Positions 47,054 through 55,969 of a stretch of DNA of 64,000 bases are shown in pieces. This DNA comes from Nonomuraea candida (GTDB taxonomy: Bacteria; Actinomycetota; Actinomycetes; Streptosporangiales; Streptosporangiaceae). A model generated the notes under the pieces. That model ran no database searches and was not told the origin of the DNA. It saw only the letters and a program-made list of their open reading frames with translations. The stretch is from NCBI RefSeq assembly GCF_000725485.1, contig NZ_JOAG01000011.1, positions 124,001 through 188,000 on the forward strand, written 5' to 3'. How positions within the stretch are numbered: position 1 is the stretch's first letter; every line of letters begins with the position of its first letter. Made by a program: the position numbers and the translations under genes.

Positions 47054-47398
47054 GGCTGACCATCCAATCTCGCGGGCGCCCTCGCGGGAGCCCGCTGCTC
47101 GGGAGAGTGAGTTTGCCGAAACCGGCGGAGGATCTTCACCCTAACGTTCTCACTGCCATTCTCCCCGAACGCACCTGGTCCCCGATCCGCACCCCTCCCC
47201 GCCCCACGTGGCCCGCCGGTCTCACACACTCCGCCGGCCTCACATGCCCCGCCCGTCTCTCACGCCCGCCGGTCTCCCACGGCCCCGTCGGTCTCACGGT
47301 TCCGAGCGGGCGGGAGGTTGGTGGCGCACACAACGCGGGGCCCGGCGTTCGTCGTGCAGACCGAAGCAGGGCCGTCACGCATCACCTACGGTGGCGAC
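47054..47398. other. 345-bp intergenic region with degenerate repeats
   Basis: No gene is supported. From about 47212 to 47302 a loose repeat of 20-25 bp built on cgccggtctcac recurs four or five times (ccggtctcac, ccggcctcac, cccgtctctcac, ccggtctccc, tcggtctcac). The ugd promoter must lie at the left end. Confidence 0.5.
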
Positions 47399-47775
47399 AT
47401 GCCCCATCTAGGCCTCGACGACCTCTACCGCTTCGCCGTCCCCTCCGATCCGGCCCTGCGCCCGGACGGCGGCGCTGACGGACGCCGCGTCGGGGGAGAC
47501 GCCGCGACCTGACGGCCCAGTCCCCGATGACCCGGGCCGGCGAGGTCACCACGCCCACCCTCCTGCTGCACGGCGAGAGCGACGACCGGTGCCCCATCGG
47601 CCAGGTGGAGCAGTGGTTCGCCGCGCTGCGCGAGCGGCGGGTGCCCGTCCGGCTCGTGTGGTACCCGGGGGCCTCCCACCTGTTCATCATCGACGGCCGG
47701 CCCTCACACCGGTACGACTACAACGAAAGGATCATCGCGTGGCTGGAGCAATGGGTCAGCGGCTCCCCGAGCTGA
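47399..47775 (+). pseudogene. Relic of an S9-family (prolyl oligopeptidase) peptidase with a large internal deletion
   Basis: An ATG at 47399 opens a frame reading MPHLGLDDLYRFAVPSDP followed by ALRPDGG, the usual N-terminus of an S9 peptidase. From about 47527, in another frame, the DNA codes for the C-terminal end of the same family: TPTLLLHGESDDRCPIGQVE with the triad Asp, then WYPGASHLF with the triad His, then IIAWLEQWV. Roughly 600 residues, including the beta-propeller and the catalytic Ser, are missing. This is a deletion remnant, not a working enzyme. The serine hydrolase gene starts inside its end. Confidence 0.8.
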
Positions 47776-49049
47776 TCGCCGAATACGAGGTGCCCGGCGC
47801 GGCGCTGGCGTACCTGCACCAGGGAGAGCTGCACGAGTTCGCCGCGGGCACGCTCAACACCGCCACCGGCGTCGAGGCCACCACCGACTCGCTCTTCCAG
47901 ATCGGCTCGGTCACCAAGGTCTGGACCGCCACCCTGCTCATGCTCCAGATCGAGCGGGGCAGGCTCACGCTCGACACCCCGGTGGCCGAGGTGCTGCCGG
48001 AGTTCAGGGTGGCCGACGCCGAGGTCAGCGAGACCGTCACGATCCGGCACCTGCTCACCCACACCAGCGGCATCGACGGCGACCTGTTCCTCGACACCGG
48101 GCGCGGCGACGACTGCGTGGAGAAGTACGTCGCGGCCTGCGCCGACCTGGCCCAGAACCACCCGCTCGGCGTCACCCAGTCCTACTGCAACTCCGGCTTC
48201 ACCATCGCCGGCCGCGTCCTGGAGCGGCTGGCCGGCAAGCGCTGGGACGACGTGCTGCGCGAGGACATCGTCGAGCCGCTCGGCCTCACCCACACCTGGA
48301 CGCTGCCCGAGGACGTGCTGCGCTTCCGCGCCGCCATGGGCCACATGGACGGCGCGCCCGCCCCGGCGTGGGGGCTCATGCGCTCCGCCGGACCGGCCGG
48401 GCTCATCTGCGCCCGCCCGGCCGACGTGGTGGCCTTCGCCCGGGCGCACCTGGAGGGCGGGCTGCTCGCCGACCCCCGGGCGATGTGGGAGCCGCAGGTG
48501 GACATCCCCAACCCGTACGCGCTGGGCCGCCAGTGGGGCATCGGCTGGATCCTGGACGAATGGGACGGCCGGCGGGTCATCTCCCACGGGGGCAACACCA
48601 TCGGCCAGCACGCCATGCTCTGGGCCGTGCCGGACACCGGCACCATCGTGTGCGTCGCCGCCAACGGCGGCCACTCCGGCTCCTTCACCCGGGCCGTCGC
48701 CACCGAGCTGTTCAAGGAGCTCGACGGCCTGACCGTGCCGCCCGTGCTGGGCCCGCCCGAGACGCCCGTCGAGGTGGACGCGGGCCGCTACCTCGGCGTC
48801 TACGAGCGCGCCGGGGCCCGCATCACGGTGTCGATGCGCGACGGCGCGCCGTGGCTGCGGATGGAGGCCACCGGCCCGCTGGCCGCGCTCCAGGAGCCGC
48901 AGGAGTGCGAGCTGGTCGCGGTGGACGAGACCACGTTCGTCTTCAAGTCGCCCGACGACCCCGACTGGATGTCCGCGGTCTTCTACCGGCTGCCCGACGG
49001 CTCCCCGTATGTGCACCTCGGCGCCCGCGCGACGCCGAAGACCGCCTGA
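47739..49049 (+). CDS. Serine hydrolase, class C beta-lactamase / esterase family
   Basis: A 436-residue protein of the beta-lactamase-related serine hydrolases. The SxxK motif is Ser57-Lys60 (IGSVTKVWTA), the YxN motif is Tyr149-Asn151 (YCN), and ISHGGN stands where KTG is found in true beta-lactamases. A C-terminal ~100-residue beta domain follows (GRYLGVYERAGARITVSM). No signal peptide is visible, so an intracellular esterase or peptidase role is more likely than antibiotic resistance. GTG 47739 has AAAGGA 6 nt upstream; ATG 47751 is an alternative. The start overlaps the peptidase relic. Confidence 0.86.
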   Translation: MAGAMGQRLPELIAEYEVPGAALAYLHQGELHEFAAGTLNTATGVEATTDSLFQIGSVTKVWTATLLMLQIERGRLTLDTPVAEVLPEFRVADAEVSETVTIRHLLTHTSGIDGDLFLDTGRGDDCVEKYVAACADLAQNHPLGVTQSYCNSGFTIAGRVLERLAGKRWDDVLREDIVEPLGLTHTWTLPEDVLRFRAAMGHMDGAPAPAWGLMRSAGPAGLICARPADVVAFARAHLEGGLLADPRAMWEPQVDIPNPYALGRQWGIGWILDEWDGRRVISHGGNTIGQHAMLWAVPDTGTIVCVAANGGHSGSFTRAVATELFKELDGLTVPPVLGPPETPVEVDAGRYLGVYERAGARITVSMRDGAPWLRMEATGPLAALQEPQECELVAVDETTFVFKSPDDPDWMSAVFYRLPDGSPYVHLGARATPKTA

Positions 49050-49138
49050 CGGCGCCCGCGCCACCCGGGGATCGGCTGACACGGGACGCCGAAGACCGCC
49101 TGGACGGCGCCCGCGCCACCCGGGGATCGGCTGACACG
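49031..49138. repeat. 54-bp tandem duplication spanning the serine hydrolase stop codon
   Basis: Copy 1 begins at 49031 with gacgccgaagaccgcctgac; copy 2 begins at 49085 with the same sequence plus one inserted g. Both end in ggggatcggctgacacg. Copy 1 contains the real TGA (49047-49049); in copy 2 that stop is destroyed by the inserted base (cctggac). Confidence 0.96.
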
Positions 49139-49196
49139 CGCCCGCCCCGCCCGGGACGACCCCGCCCAGGGCGGCTCTCGGCGGGGCGGGCGCGTG
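49135..49196. terminator. Long hairpin terminator after the serine hydrolase gene
   Basis: cacgcgcccgccccgcc (49135-49151) and ggcggggcgggcgcgtg (49180-49196) form a perfect 17-bp stem with a 28-nt loop. It lies between the hydrolase and the PucR-type gene, both on the plus strand. Confidence 0.8.
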
Positions 49197-49264
49197 GGCG
49201 GTCCGCGTGTCCGCGCGGGCCGGCACCGGAACGGACGGGCCGCGGAGTGGACTATTTTGGCACC

Positions 49265-50980
49265 ATGAGGGACCGCCCCCGCGCCAGCCTCGGGCGGATC
49301 ATCCACGACCTCGGCACCACCGTGCTCGACGTCGCCGCCTCGCCGGGCGACCTCGACGCCGAGGTGACGGGCGTGCACATCTACGACCCGCTCGACGAGC
49401 TGATCGTGCCCGCCGGCGCGATCCTGCTCGCGGTCGGCGTGCAGGGCGCGGCCGACATCTGCGGCCTGCTCGCCCGCGCCCCCCACGCGTCCGGCGTCGT
49501 GGTGAAGCTGCCGGTCGACGTGGACGAGCGGGTGCGCGCCGCCGTGCTGGAGACCGGCGTCGCCGTGCTCGGGCTGACCAGGGCCGCCTCCTGGGCGCAG
49601 GTCGCGGCGCTGCTGCGGTCGCTGCTGGCCGAGGGAGACCTGGCCGAGCCCGGCGACGGCGCCCACGGCGACCTGTTCTCCCTCGCCAACGCCGTCTGCG
49701 CGCTGCTGGACGCGCCCGTCACGATCGAGGACCGCTCCTCGCGGGTGCTGGCCTACTCGGGGCGGCAGGACGAAGCCGACCAGGGCCGCGTCGAGACCGT
49801 GCTGGGCCGCCAGGTGCCCGAGCGCTACCTGCGCCTGCTCGACGAGCAGGGCGCCTTCAAGCGGCTCTACCAGAGCCAGGAGCCGATCCACATCGAGCTG
49901 CACGACGGCGTCGCGATCACCAACCGGGCCGCCGTGGCGGTGCGGGCCGGCGACGAGATCCTCGGCTCCATCTGGGTGGCCGTGCGCGAGCCGCTCAGCG
50001 CGCAGCGGCGGCGCGCGCTGGCCGACGCCGCCAAGATCGTGGCGCTGCGGCTGCTGCGCGAGCGGGCCGGGGCCGACACGCAGCGGAGGCTCCGCGCCGA
50101 CCTGCTGTCCACGGTGCTGGCGGGCGGGGCGGACGCGGCCGAGGCCGCCGGCCGGCTCGGCATCGCCACCGCCCGACTGTGCGTGCTGGCCGCCCAGCTC
50201 ACCGACCCCTCCCGCGCCGCCTCCTCCCCGAAGACCCCGCACGGGTCCTCGCGCGGCGCCCCTGCCGGCGTCCTCCACGGAGCGGCGCAGGCGGCGCCGG
50301 ACGCCGGTCCCGCCGATCACGCCGCCGACAGCGCGCGGGCCGAGAGCGACCGGCAGCGGTTCTGCGACGCGCTCGCGCTGCACGTCGCCGCCATCCACCC
50401 GAAGGCCGCGGCGGCGCTGGTCGGCTCCGTCGCGTACGCGGTGCTGCCCCTGACCCCCGGCGGCGACGAGGAGGCCAGGGCCGTGCGCGTGGCCGAGAGC
50501 TTCCTGGACAGGGTCGGCCCCCGCCACGCCGCCAACATCGGCGTCGGCCGCCTCGCGCTCAACCTCGCCCAGGTCGCCAGGTCACGCGCCGACGCCGACC
50601 GGGCCCTGCGCGTGCTGCGCACCCGCACCGCCGCCGACGGGGTCGTCGGCCGCGCCGCCGGCTACGCCGAGGTGCACTTCGAGTCGCTGCTGCTCCAGGT
50701 CGCCGACGTGGCCTGCGCCGAGGAGCAGGCGCCCACCGGCCCCTTCCAGCGGCTGCTCGACCACGACGCCGAGCACGGCACCGAGCTGGCCGCGACGCTG
50801 GAGGCCTACCTCGACGCGTTCGGCGACGTGAGCGTGGCCGCCGCCCGCGTGCACGTCCACCCCAACACCTTCCGCTACCGGCTCAAGCGGCTGGTCGAGA
50901 TCGGGCGGCTCGACCTGAGCGACCCCGACGCGCGGCTCACCGTGCAGCTCCAGATGCGGATCTTCGGCAGCCGGCACTAG
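49265..50980 (+). CDS. PucR-family transcriptional regulator
   Basis: A 571-residue regulator. The N-terminal ~130 residues are a PucR-type purine-catabolism sensor-like domain (GTTVLDVAAS ... YDPLDELIVPAGAILLAVGV). The centre is a GGDEF-like/GAF-type region (SLANAVCALLDAPVTIEDRS). The C-terminus is the PucR helix-turn-helix (AYLDAFGDVSVAAARVHVHP then NTFRYRLKRLVEI). Residues ~315-360 are a disordered Ala/Pro insert. TATTTT (49253-49258) lies 6 bp before ATG 49265 with no RBS, which suggests a leaderless transcript. The target is unknown. Confidence 0.88.
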   Translation: MRDRPRASLGRIIHDLGTTVLDVAASPGDLDAEVTGVHIYDPLDELIVPAGAILLAVGVQGAADICGLLARAPHASGVVVKLPVDVDERVRAAVLETGVAVLGLTRAASWAQVAALLRSLLAEGDLAEPGDGAHGDLFSLANAVCALLDAPVTIEDRSSRVLAYSGRQDEADQGRVETVLGRQVPERYLRLLDEQGAFKRLYQSQEPIHIELHDGVAITNRAAVAVRAGDEILGSIWVAVREPLSAQRRRALADAAKIVALRLLRERAGADTQRRLRADLLSTVLAGGADAAEAAGRLGIATARLCVLAAQLTDPSRAASSPKTPHGSSRGAPAGVLHGAAQAAPDAGPADHAADSARAESDRQRFCDALALHVAAIHPKAAAALVGSVAYAVLPLTPGGDEEARAVRVAESFLDRVGPRHAANIGVGRLALNLAQVARSRADADRALRVLRTRTAADGVVGRAAGYAEVHFESLLLQVADVACAEEQAPTGPFQRLLDHDAEHGTELAATLEAYLDAFGDVSVAAARVHVHPNTFRYRLKRLVEIGRLDLSDPDARLTVQLQMRIFGSRH

Positions 50981-51576
50981 GACTTCAGGATGGAACTGAC
51001 GGCGGCCATGAAAGCGATTCTGATCCACTTACTGTGATCTCCTCGCGAGTGTCGCGAACCCCGCCGGCGGGGGCCCGCGCGGGCGGCACCCGTTGGGTCG
51101 TCCGCCGGCGGAGCCGCCGGTCGCGCCAGGTCCTGGCGCTCGTCGCGTCGCTGTTCGCCATCCCCGGCAACGTCCTGCTGGAACGCAAGATGCTGCTGAA
51201 CCTCAAGACCAGGGCCGGCGCTGCCGTGGCGATGTCCCCGGCAGGCCCTGACCAGCCCTGCCCGTGCGCTGAGGAGACGGGACGGCCGGAGGACGAAAAC
51301 CGCAGATGGACCGGGTACGTGTCCGATACCCGGAGATGGGCATGAGGAAATCGCGGTGCAGTGCTTCGCCGCGTTCCGTGTCCTCGCTGAAGGGCGTGGC
51401 AGGCCAGGCATCCACCTGGCCGACGCGCTCGCCGCAGGCGCAGCGGACCTCGGGGAACGGCCCGGGAGGCGGGTGCCGGAGATGGCCACGCGGTTCGGCC
51501 TGCCTGCCGCGGCCGGGCTCGGTCCGGCGGCGACCTCCCGGGACGTGCACCTCGCCGATGCCGTCCGACGGGAGCG
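50981..51576. other. About 600 bp without a convincing gene
   Basis: Open frames exist on both strands, but none shows a family resemblance, a good start site or a normal composition. A short plus-strand frame from 51356 (CFAAFRVLAEGRGRPGIHLA) may be another decayed fragment, but I cannot identify it. It lies directly before three recognisable relics. Confidence 0.5.
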
Positions 51577-51714
51577 GTGACCGAACGGCTGCGCGGCGAA
51601 TCGGAGACGGCCGACACCGTGGTGGTGGGCAGCAGAGGGCTGGGCGGTTTCGCCGGCCTGGTGCTGGGCTCGGTCGGGCTCGGCCTGGCCGCGTGCGCGG
51701 TGGCGTGCCGCCGG
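51577..51714 (+). pseudogene. Relic of a universal stress protein (UspA), C-terminal end only
   Basis: The frame reads ADTVVVGSRGLGGFAGLVLG followed by SVGLGLA, the ATP-binding C-terminal signature of UspA proteins (VVGSRGxGGFxGxxLGSV). After that the usual HAxCPVxV end is replaced by ACAVACRRSG and the frame runs into unrelated DNA. The first ~100 residues are missing. Confidence 0.75.
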
Positions 51715-51881
51715 TCAGGAGCGGGCCTCGGCCAGGGCCTTTCCGAGCTCCTTCTTGCTCATGCGCGACCGCCCGGGGATGTCGGCCTTGCGTGCCCGCT
51801 CGTACAGCTCCGTCTTGGTGGGCTCGCCGCCGGTGGAGGTCGCGCGGGCCCTGCTCGGGATGGTCAGCGCGCGCAGCTGCT
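51715..51881 (-). pseudogene. Relic of a small protein ending in a SAP/Rho-N-like domain
   Basis: The minus strand encodes GEPTKTELYERARKADIPGR followed by SRMSKKELGKALAEARS and a stop. This is the ~35-residue helix-extension-helix found at the end of ChaB-like, Ku-associated and Rho-N/SAP proteins, which often bind nucleic acid. Upstream the frame has no family resemblance or credible start. It may be a tiny gene, but a C-terminal fragment is more likely. Confidence 0.6.
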
Positions 51882-51894
51882 GCTGCCGGCGCGG

Positions 51895-52053
51895 GTGGAG
51901 TTCGCGCGGCCCGTCACCAAGCTGAGGCTGGACGACCAGTGGTACGGCGCCGTCGGCGGAGGCCTCACCCAGGCCACCCACGGCGGCGACGCGCCGGGGT
52001 ACGAGGTGATCGTGGCCGGCGGCGCCGACACCGTCACGGTGGTCGCCGCATGA
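51895..52053 (+). pseudogene. C-terminal fragment upstream of the multicopper oxidase
   Basis: A 52-residue stretch, VTKLRLDDQWYGAVGGGLTQ then GYEVIVAGGADTVTVVAA, ends with a stop that overlaps the oxidase start by ATGA. This was probably the end of the gene that used to precede the oxidase in an operon; its 5' part has been replaced by the relics on the left. The family is not identified. Confidence 0.45.
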
Positions 52054-53570
52054 AGCGCCGCACCCTCCTGAAGGCCGGGCTGATCGCCGTGCCCGCCACC
52101 GCCACCGCCGCCGCCCTCGGCGGCGCCGGGTGGTGGTGGGCCGGCGCGGACCTGGACACCGCCGGGAAGGTCCGGTTCGTCAACCGGCTGGCCATCCCGC
52201 CGCTGGCCCCCTCCCGGCGGGACGAGGCGGGGCACAGGGTGTTCGACCTGCGGGCGAGCCCGGGCGAGCACCGGTTCCGAGCCGGCCGGCCGCCCCCCAC
52301 CTGGGGGATCAACGGCCCCTACCTGGCGCCCACGCTGCGGGCGGCTCGCGGCGAGACGGTGGAGGTCCGCTTCCGCAACGACCTCCCAGAGGCCACCACC
52401 TTGCACTGGCACGGCATGCACCTGCCGGCCCGGATGGACGGCGGCCCCCACCAACCGGTGGAGCCGGGCGCCACCTGGTCGCCGACCTGGACCGTCGACC
52501 AGCCCGCCGCCACACTGTGGTACCACCCGCATCCACACAGCCGCACCGCCCTCCACGTCTACCGGGGGCTGTCGGGCCTGTTCATCGTGGACGAACCAGG
52601 CGCCCGTGGGCTGCCGAGCCAGTACGGGGTCGACGACATTCCCGTCACCGTCCGCGACCTCAACCTCACCGACCACAACGAGCTGGACGAACGGGATCGG
52701 GAACAGGGAGACGTCGGCATCGTCGGCGACCTCGTCACCGTGAACGGCACGCCGGCGCCGTACCTGCCCGTGACCACCCAGCGCATCCGGTTGCGGCTGC
52801 TCAACGGATCGAACGCGCGGACCTATCGCTTCGGGTTCGGCTCGGGGCGGGCGTTCGCCGTCATCGGCACCGACGGCGGGCTGCTGGCGGCGCCGTACGA
52901 GACCGGACACGTGCAGCTCAGCCCGGGAGAGCGTGCCGAGATCGTGGTGGCCCTGCGGCCGGGGGAACGCGATGTGCTGCGGAGCTTCCCGCCGGAGACC
53001 GGCCTGAACCCCTGGGACCGGCGCTGGACCGGCGGCGACGACACCCTGGACGTCATGGAGCTGCGTGCCGCGCCGCGGCTCGCCCCCTCGCCGCCCCTCC
53101 CGGCACGCCTGGCCGAGGCTCCCCGGCTCGTGACCGATCCCGCGACGCCGCCCGTCCGCCGCTTCGAGCTCTCCGGGTACACGATCAACGGCAGGGCGAT
53201 GGACATGAACCGCATCGACTTCGCCGTCGCCCAGGGCGCCACCGAGGTGTGGGAGGTCACCGCCATCGACGACGCCCCGCACAACTTCCACGTCCACGAC
53301 GTGCAGTTCCAGGTGGTGTCGCTCGGCGGCCGGCTCCCGCCGCCGGAACTGCGCGGCTGGAAGGACACCGTCCACACGCCACCCGGCGTTCCCGTCCGCA
53401 TCGCCCTGCGGTTTCGCGGAGAGCCGGACCCGGCGACCCCCTACATGTTCCACTGCCACATCCTCAACCACGAGGATCAGGGCCTCACGGGCCAGTTCGT
53501 CGTCACGGCGCCCGGCCAGTCCGCGGCCCACGTTCCGGTGCCGTCCTCGCCGGCCCACCACGGGCATTGA
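52050..53570 (+). CDS. Multicopper oxidase, Tat-exported
   Basis: A 506-residue secreted oxidase. The N-terminus MKRRTLLKAGLIAVPATATA is a twin-arginine-type signal, fitting export of a folded, copper-loaded enzyme. The four copper-binding blocks are present: LHWHGMH, LWYHPHPH, DAPHNFHVHDVQF and MFHCHILNHEDQG. It is of CueO/CotA size and may oxidise Cu(I), Mn(II), phenols or bilirubin-like compounds with reduction of O2 to water. The C-terminus is His-rich (PAHHGH). ATG 52050 overlaps the stop of the preceding fragment, so the original operon partner seems lost. Confidence 0.92.
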   Translation: MKRRTLLKAGLIAVPATATAAALGGAGWWWAGADLDTAGKVRFVNRLAIPPLAPSRRDEAGHRVFDLRASPGEHRFRAGRPPPTWGINGPYLAPTLRAARGETVEVRFRNDLPEATTLHWHGMHLPARMDGGPHQPVEPGATWSPTWTVDQPAATLWYHPHPHSRTALHVYRGLSGLFIVDEPGARGLPSQYGVDDIPVTVRDLNLTDHNELDERDREQGDVGIVGDLVTVNGTPAPYLPVTTQRIRLRLLNGSNARTYRFGFGSGRAFAVIGTDGGLLAAPYETGHVQLSPGERAEIVVALRPGERDVLRSFPPETGLNPWDRRWTGGDDTLDVMELRAAPRLAPSPPLPARLAEAPRLVTDPATPPVRRFELSGYTINGRAMDMNRIDFAVAQGATEVWEVTAIDDAPHNFHVHDVQFQVVSLGGRLPPPELRGWKDTVHTPPGVPVRIALRFRGEPDPATPYMFHCHILNHEDQGLTGQFVVTAPGQSAAHVPVPSSPAHHGH

Positions 53571-53593
53571 GCGGCGGCCGGCAGGTTCTGCGA

Positions 53594-53626
53594 GACCGGC
53601 CGGGCCGGCCGGGGGATCGGCCGGTC
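53594..53626. terminator. Inverted repeat between convergent genes
   Basis: gaccggcc (53594-53601) and ggccggtc (53619-53626) flank a G-rich loop that can also pair internally. It lies between the oxidase (+) and the flavin monooxygenase (-) and may stop both transcripts. Confidence 0.5.
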
Positions 53627-53781
53627 AGGAGGGATGGTGGCCGGCACGGCCCGGCCTGGCGGTGGGCGGCCCCCGGCTGATCGAGCCGGCGGCAGGCGGG
53701 AGGAACTGCCGTCCTGCTGGGCGCGGCGCGGCATGGGCTCATCCGGGGCCCTGGCCGCCCGGCCGTACTGCCCGCCGAGGC

Positions 53782-55017
53782 TCAGGGTCTGGTGAAGGCA
53801 GGGTTCAGCATGACGTGGGTGGAGCCGAAGCGAAGCTCGTGCTGACGGCGCAGCCAGGCGCGGCGGGCCCAGCCGTACCGGCCCAGGAGACGAGCGCCGC
53901 GCTTGGCCGCCGAGTAGTGCCAGCTCGCCGCGCGCGCGTCGCCCTGGCCGCGCGCCTCCCTGCGCTGCAGCAGTTGCGCCCGCAGCACCTCGGGCTCGCG
54001 CTCGGCTTGGACGGCGCGGCAGGCCGCGTCGATGGCCGCGGGCTCGACGGGCGCGCCGGCCAGCGGAAGAAGGTGGTTGGCGGCCACGATGACGTCGCGT
54101 ACGGCGAGGTTGATGCCCTGGGCACGTACCGGGGACATCGGGTGGGCCGCGTCGCCGAGGAGCAACACGCCGGGGGCCGACCATGAGGGCGCATGCCCGA
54201 CCATCACGTTCAGCCGGATGGGGCCGGTGACCTGATCGCGGTGCGCGAGGACGTGGCCGGCGAGCCGGCCGGGAGCCGAGACGAGGGCGGCCGACAGCCA
54301 TGCGTCGCCACGGAACTCGCTCATCCCGCCCTTCGGCATGATCAACCCGCACTGCAGCATGTCGTCCCAGGTGGTGTAGGCGATGAGCGGGTGCCGTCCG
54401 CCGCGCACCATGATGTGGAAGTCGCACCTCCCGCGTAGCCACGGCGGGGCGGGCACCTTGAACCACAACACGTCGTAGGCTTCCTCGGCCAGGGTCAGCG
54501 ACAGGCCGCCACGGGTGCGCACCACCGAGCCGCGGCCGTCGCACCCGACCACCAGGTCGGCCGGCCATTCGATGCTCCGCCCGGCCCGGATGGCACGCAC
54601 ACCGGTGACCCGGCGGCTCGCGTCGCGTACGACGTCGGTGAACCGCGTCCGCGGGTGGTAGGCGAATGTGGGGTGAGCCTGCGCCTCCTTGATGATGCCG
54701 TCCAGCAGCGCGACCGGGGAGGCGACGCGGAAGGCCAGCGGCCCCAGCTCGGCGACGGGCTCGGGCACGGTGAGCACCTCCTCGCCGTCGATGAGGATGC
54801 GCCAGTTCTCGACCGCCCGGCCGGGAACCGCCGCCAGCAGGCGGTTCAGGCCCATCTGCTCCAGCGCCTCCAGGCCGAGAGGCATGAGACCTTCCCCCCG
54901 GAAGACCCCTCCGCCGGAGGCTTCGCGCTCCAGCAGGCGGGTTTCCACGCCGTGCCGGGCCAGTAAGAGGGCCAGCGTCGCCCCCGCCGGGCCGGCGCCC
55001 ACCACCACGACCTTCAT
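53782..55017 (-). CDS. FAD-dependent monooxygenase (class A)
   Basis: A 411-residue flavoprotein of the PHBH/UbiH family. The FAD motifs are intact: VVVGAGPAGATLALLL at the N-terminus, VVGCDGRGSVVR in the middle and LLLGDAAHPMSPVRAQGINL. It would hydroxylate a small aromatic or polyketide-type substrate using NAD(P)H and O2. AGGAGGAACG precedes ATG 55017. It is divergent from a TetR regulator, with a clear palindrome between them, so it is probably induced by its substrate or a related drug. Confidence 0.9.
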   Translation of the reverse strand: MKVVVVGAGPAGATLALLLARHGVETRLLEREASGGGVFRGEGLMPLGLEALEQMGLNRLLAAVPGRAVENWRILIDGEEVLTVPEPVAELGPLAFRVASPVALLDGIIKEAQAHPTFAYHPRTRFTDVVRDASRRVTGVRAIRAGRSIEWPADLVVGCDGRGSVVRTRGGLSLTLAEEAYDVLWFKVPAPPWLRGRCDFHIMVRGGRHPLIAYTTWDDMLQCGLIMPKGGMSEFRGDAWLSAALVSAPGRLAGHVLAHRDQVTGPIRLNVMVGHAPSWSAPGVLLLGDAAHPMSPVRAQGINLAVRDVIVAANHLLPLAGAPVEPAAIDAACRAVQAEREPEVLRAQLLQRREARGQGDARAASWHYSAAKRGARLLGRYGWARRAWLRRQHELRFGSTHVMLNPAFTRP

Positions 55018-55043
55018 CGTTCCTCCTCGCGGGTCCAGCTCAA

Positions 55044-55088
55044 GTTAAAACGACACTGTGTTGCTTTGCAACACGATGTTGCTTTAAC
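55044..55088. promoter_or_regulatory. Nested palindromic operator between the monooxygenase and TetR genes
   Basis: The inner inverted repeat gtgttgc-ttt-gcaacac (55058-55074) and the outer arms gttaaa (55044-55049) / tttaac (55083-55088) share one exact centre at 55066. The segment is notably AT-rich for this genome. It lies 27 bp from the monooxygenase start and 11 bp from the regulator start, a position where a TetR dimer would block both promoters. Confidence 0.8.
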
Positions 55089-55099
55089 CTGTGACCCGC

Positions 55100-55702
55100 A
55101 TGGAGACCACCGACGCCGATTCCCCGCGCCGCCGCCCGGGAGGCCGCAGCGCCCGCATCACCCAAGCCGTGCTCACGGCCACGCTCGCGGCTCTGGCCGA
55201 GAAGGGCCTGGCCGGACTGTCGATCGAGGACATCGCCGCACGCGCCGAGGTGAACAGGACGACGATCTATCGCCGTTGGGGCACCCGCGAGGCGCTGCTG
55301 GCCGACGCGCTGAGCGTGAACACGGGCCGCCAGATCGCCATTCCCGACACCGGCGACGTGCGTGCCGACCTGATCGCCTTCGCCCGGCAGGTGCGCGACG
55401 CCCTCCTGGCCCCCGCCAGCCGTAACCTGATGTCCGCGCTCGCCGCCGGCGGCGAGGCAGTGTCGGCCGACGTCGGCCGGCGCTATTGGGAGAGCCGGTT
55501 CGCCGCCGTACGCCCGGTCGTCGAGCGTGCGATCACGCGAGGCGAGCTGCCGCCCGGCACCGACCCCGACGAACTGATCATCCGCCTCGTCGGCCCCGTC
55601 TGGTTCGCCGTGTTCGGCCCGGGCCGCGAGGTGGACGACGCCTTCGTCGAGCGATGCGTGCGCGCCGTCCTGGCCGGCCTCACCCCGCGCCCCGGGGAGT
55701 AG
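55100..55702 (+). CDS. TetR-family repressor
   Basis: A 200-residue regulator. The N-terminal helix-turn-helix covers about 20-62 (AALAEKGLAGLSIEDIAARA then EVNRTTIYRRWGTREALLADAL), followed by an all-helical ligand domain of the TetR_C type (SRNLMSALAAGGEAVSADVGRRYWESRF). ATG 55100 is used, although GTG 55091 in the same frame is possible; neither has an RBS, so the mRNA may be leaderless. It probably represses itself and the divergent monooxygenase. Confidence 0.9.
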   Translation: METTDADSPRRRPGGRSARITQAVLTATLAALAEKGLAGLSIEDIAARAEVNRTTIYRRWGTREALLADALSVNTGRQIAIPDTGDVRADLIAFARQVRDALLAPASRNLMSALAAGGEAVSADVGRRYWESRFAAVRPVVERAITRGELPPGTDPDELIIRLVGPVWFAVFGPGREVDDAFVERCVRAVLAGLTPRPGE

Positions 55703-55969
55703 CCACACCCCCGCGCGTACGAACCACCGTGCCGCCGCCGGCCGGGCTGTGGCGCCGCATCGCGAACAGGGGCGCCCGGGGTCACGGTCGGAAGCCCACG
55801 GACGGCCCGCGCGCACGCAGGGCCATTCCGGCCGGGCAGGTGGCCGAGGTTGTGCAGGATCGAAATCAGTGACTATCAGGAAGCCGTGGTTCGCGCCCAA
55901 GCCCGGATACGTGATGGTCCCTTGCCGGGGTACCTTTCCGGAAAGGGGACGTCGCATTTCGGAGGGTCT
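55703..55969. other. 267-bp gap between TetR and the lipoprotein-like gene
   Basis: I see no gene. The right half is less GC-rich (gaaatcagtgactatcagg) and ends in the strong RBS ggaggg (55961-55966) before ATG 55970. gtacctttccggaaaggggac contains an imperfect inverted repeat (cctttccggaaagg) that could be an operator. Confidence 0.45.

Noticed and set aside
47739..49049. Beta-lactam resistance gene
   Set aside because: There is no signal peptide and the KTG motif is replaced by HGGN, so esterase or peptidase-like activity is more probable.
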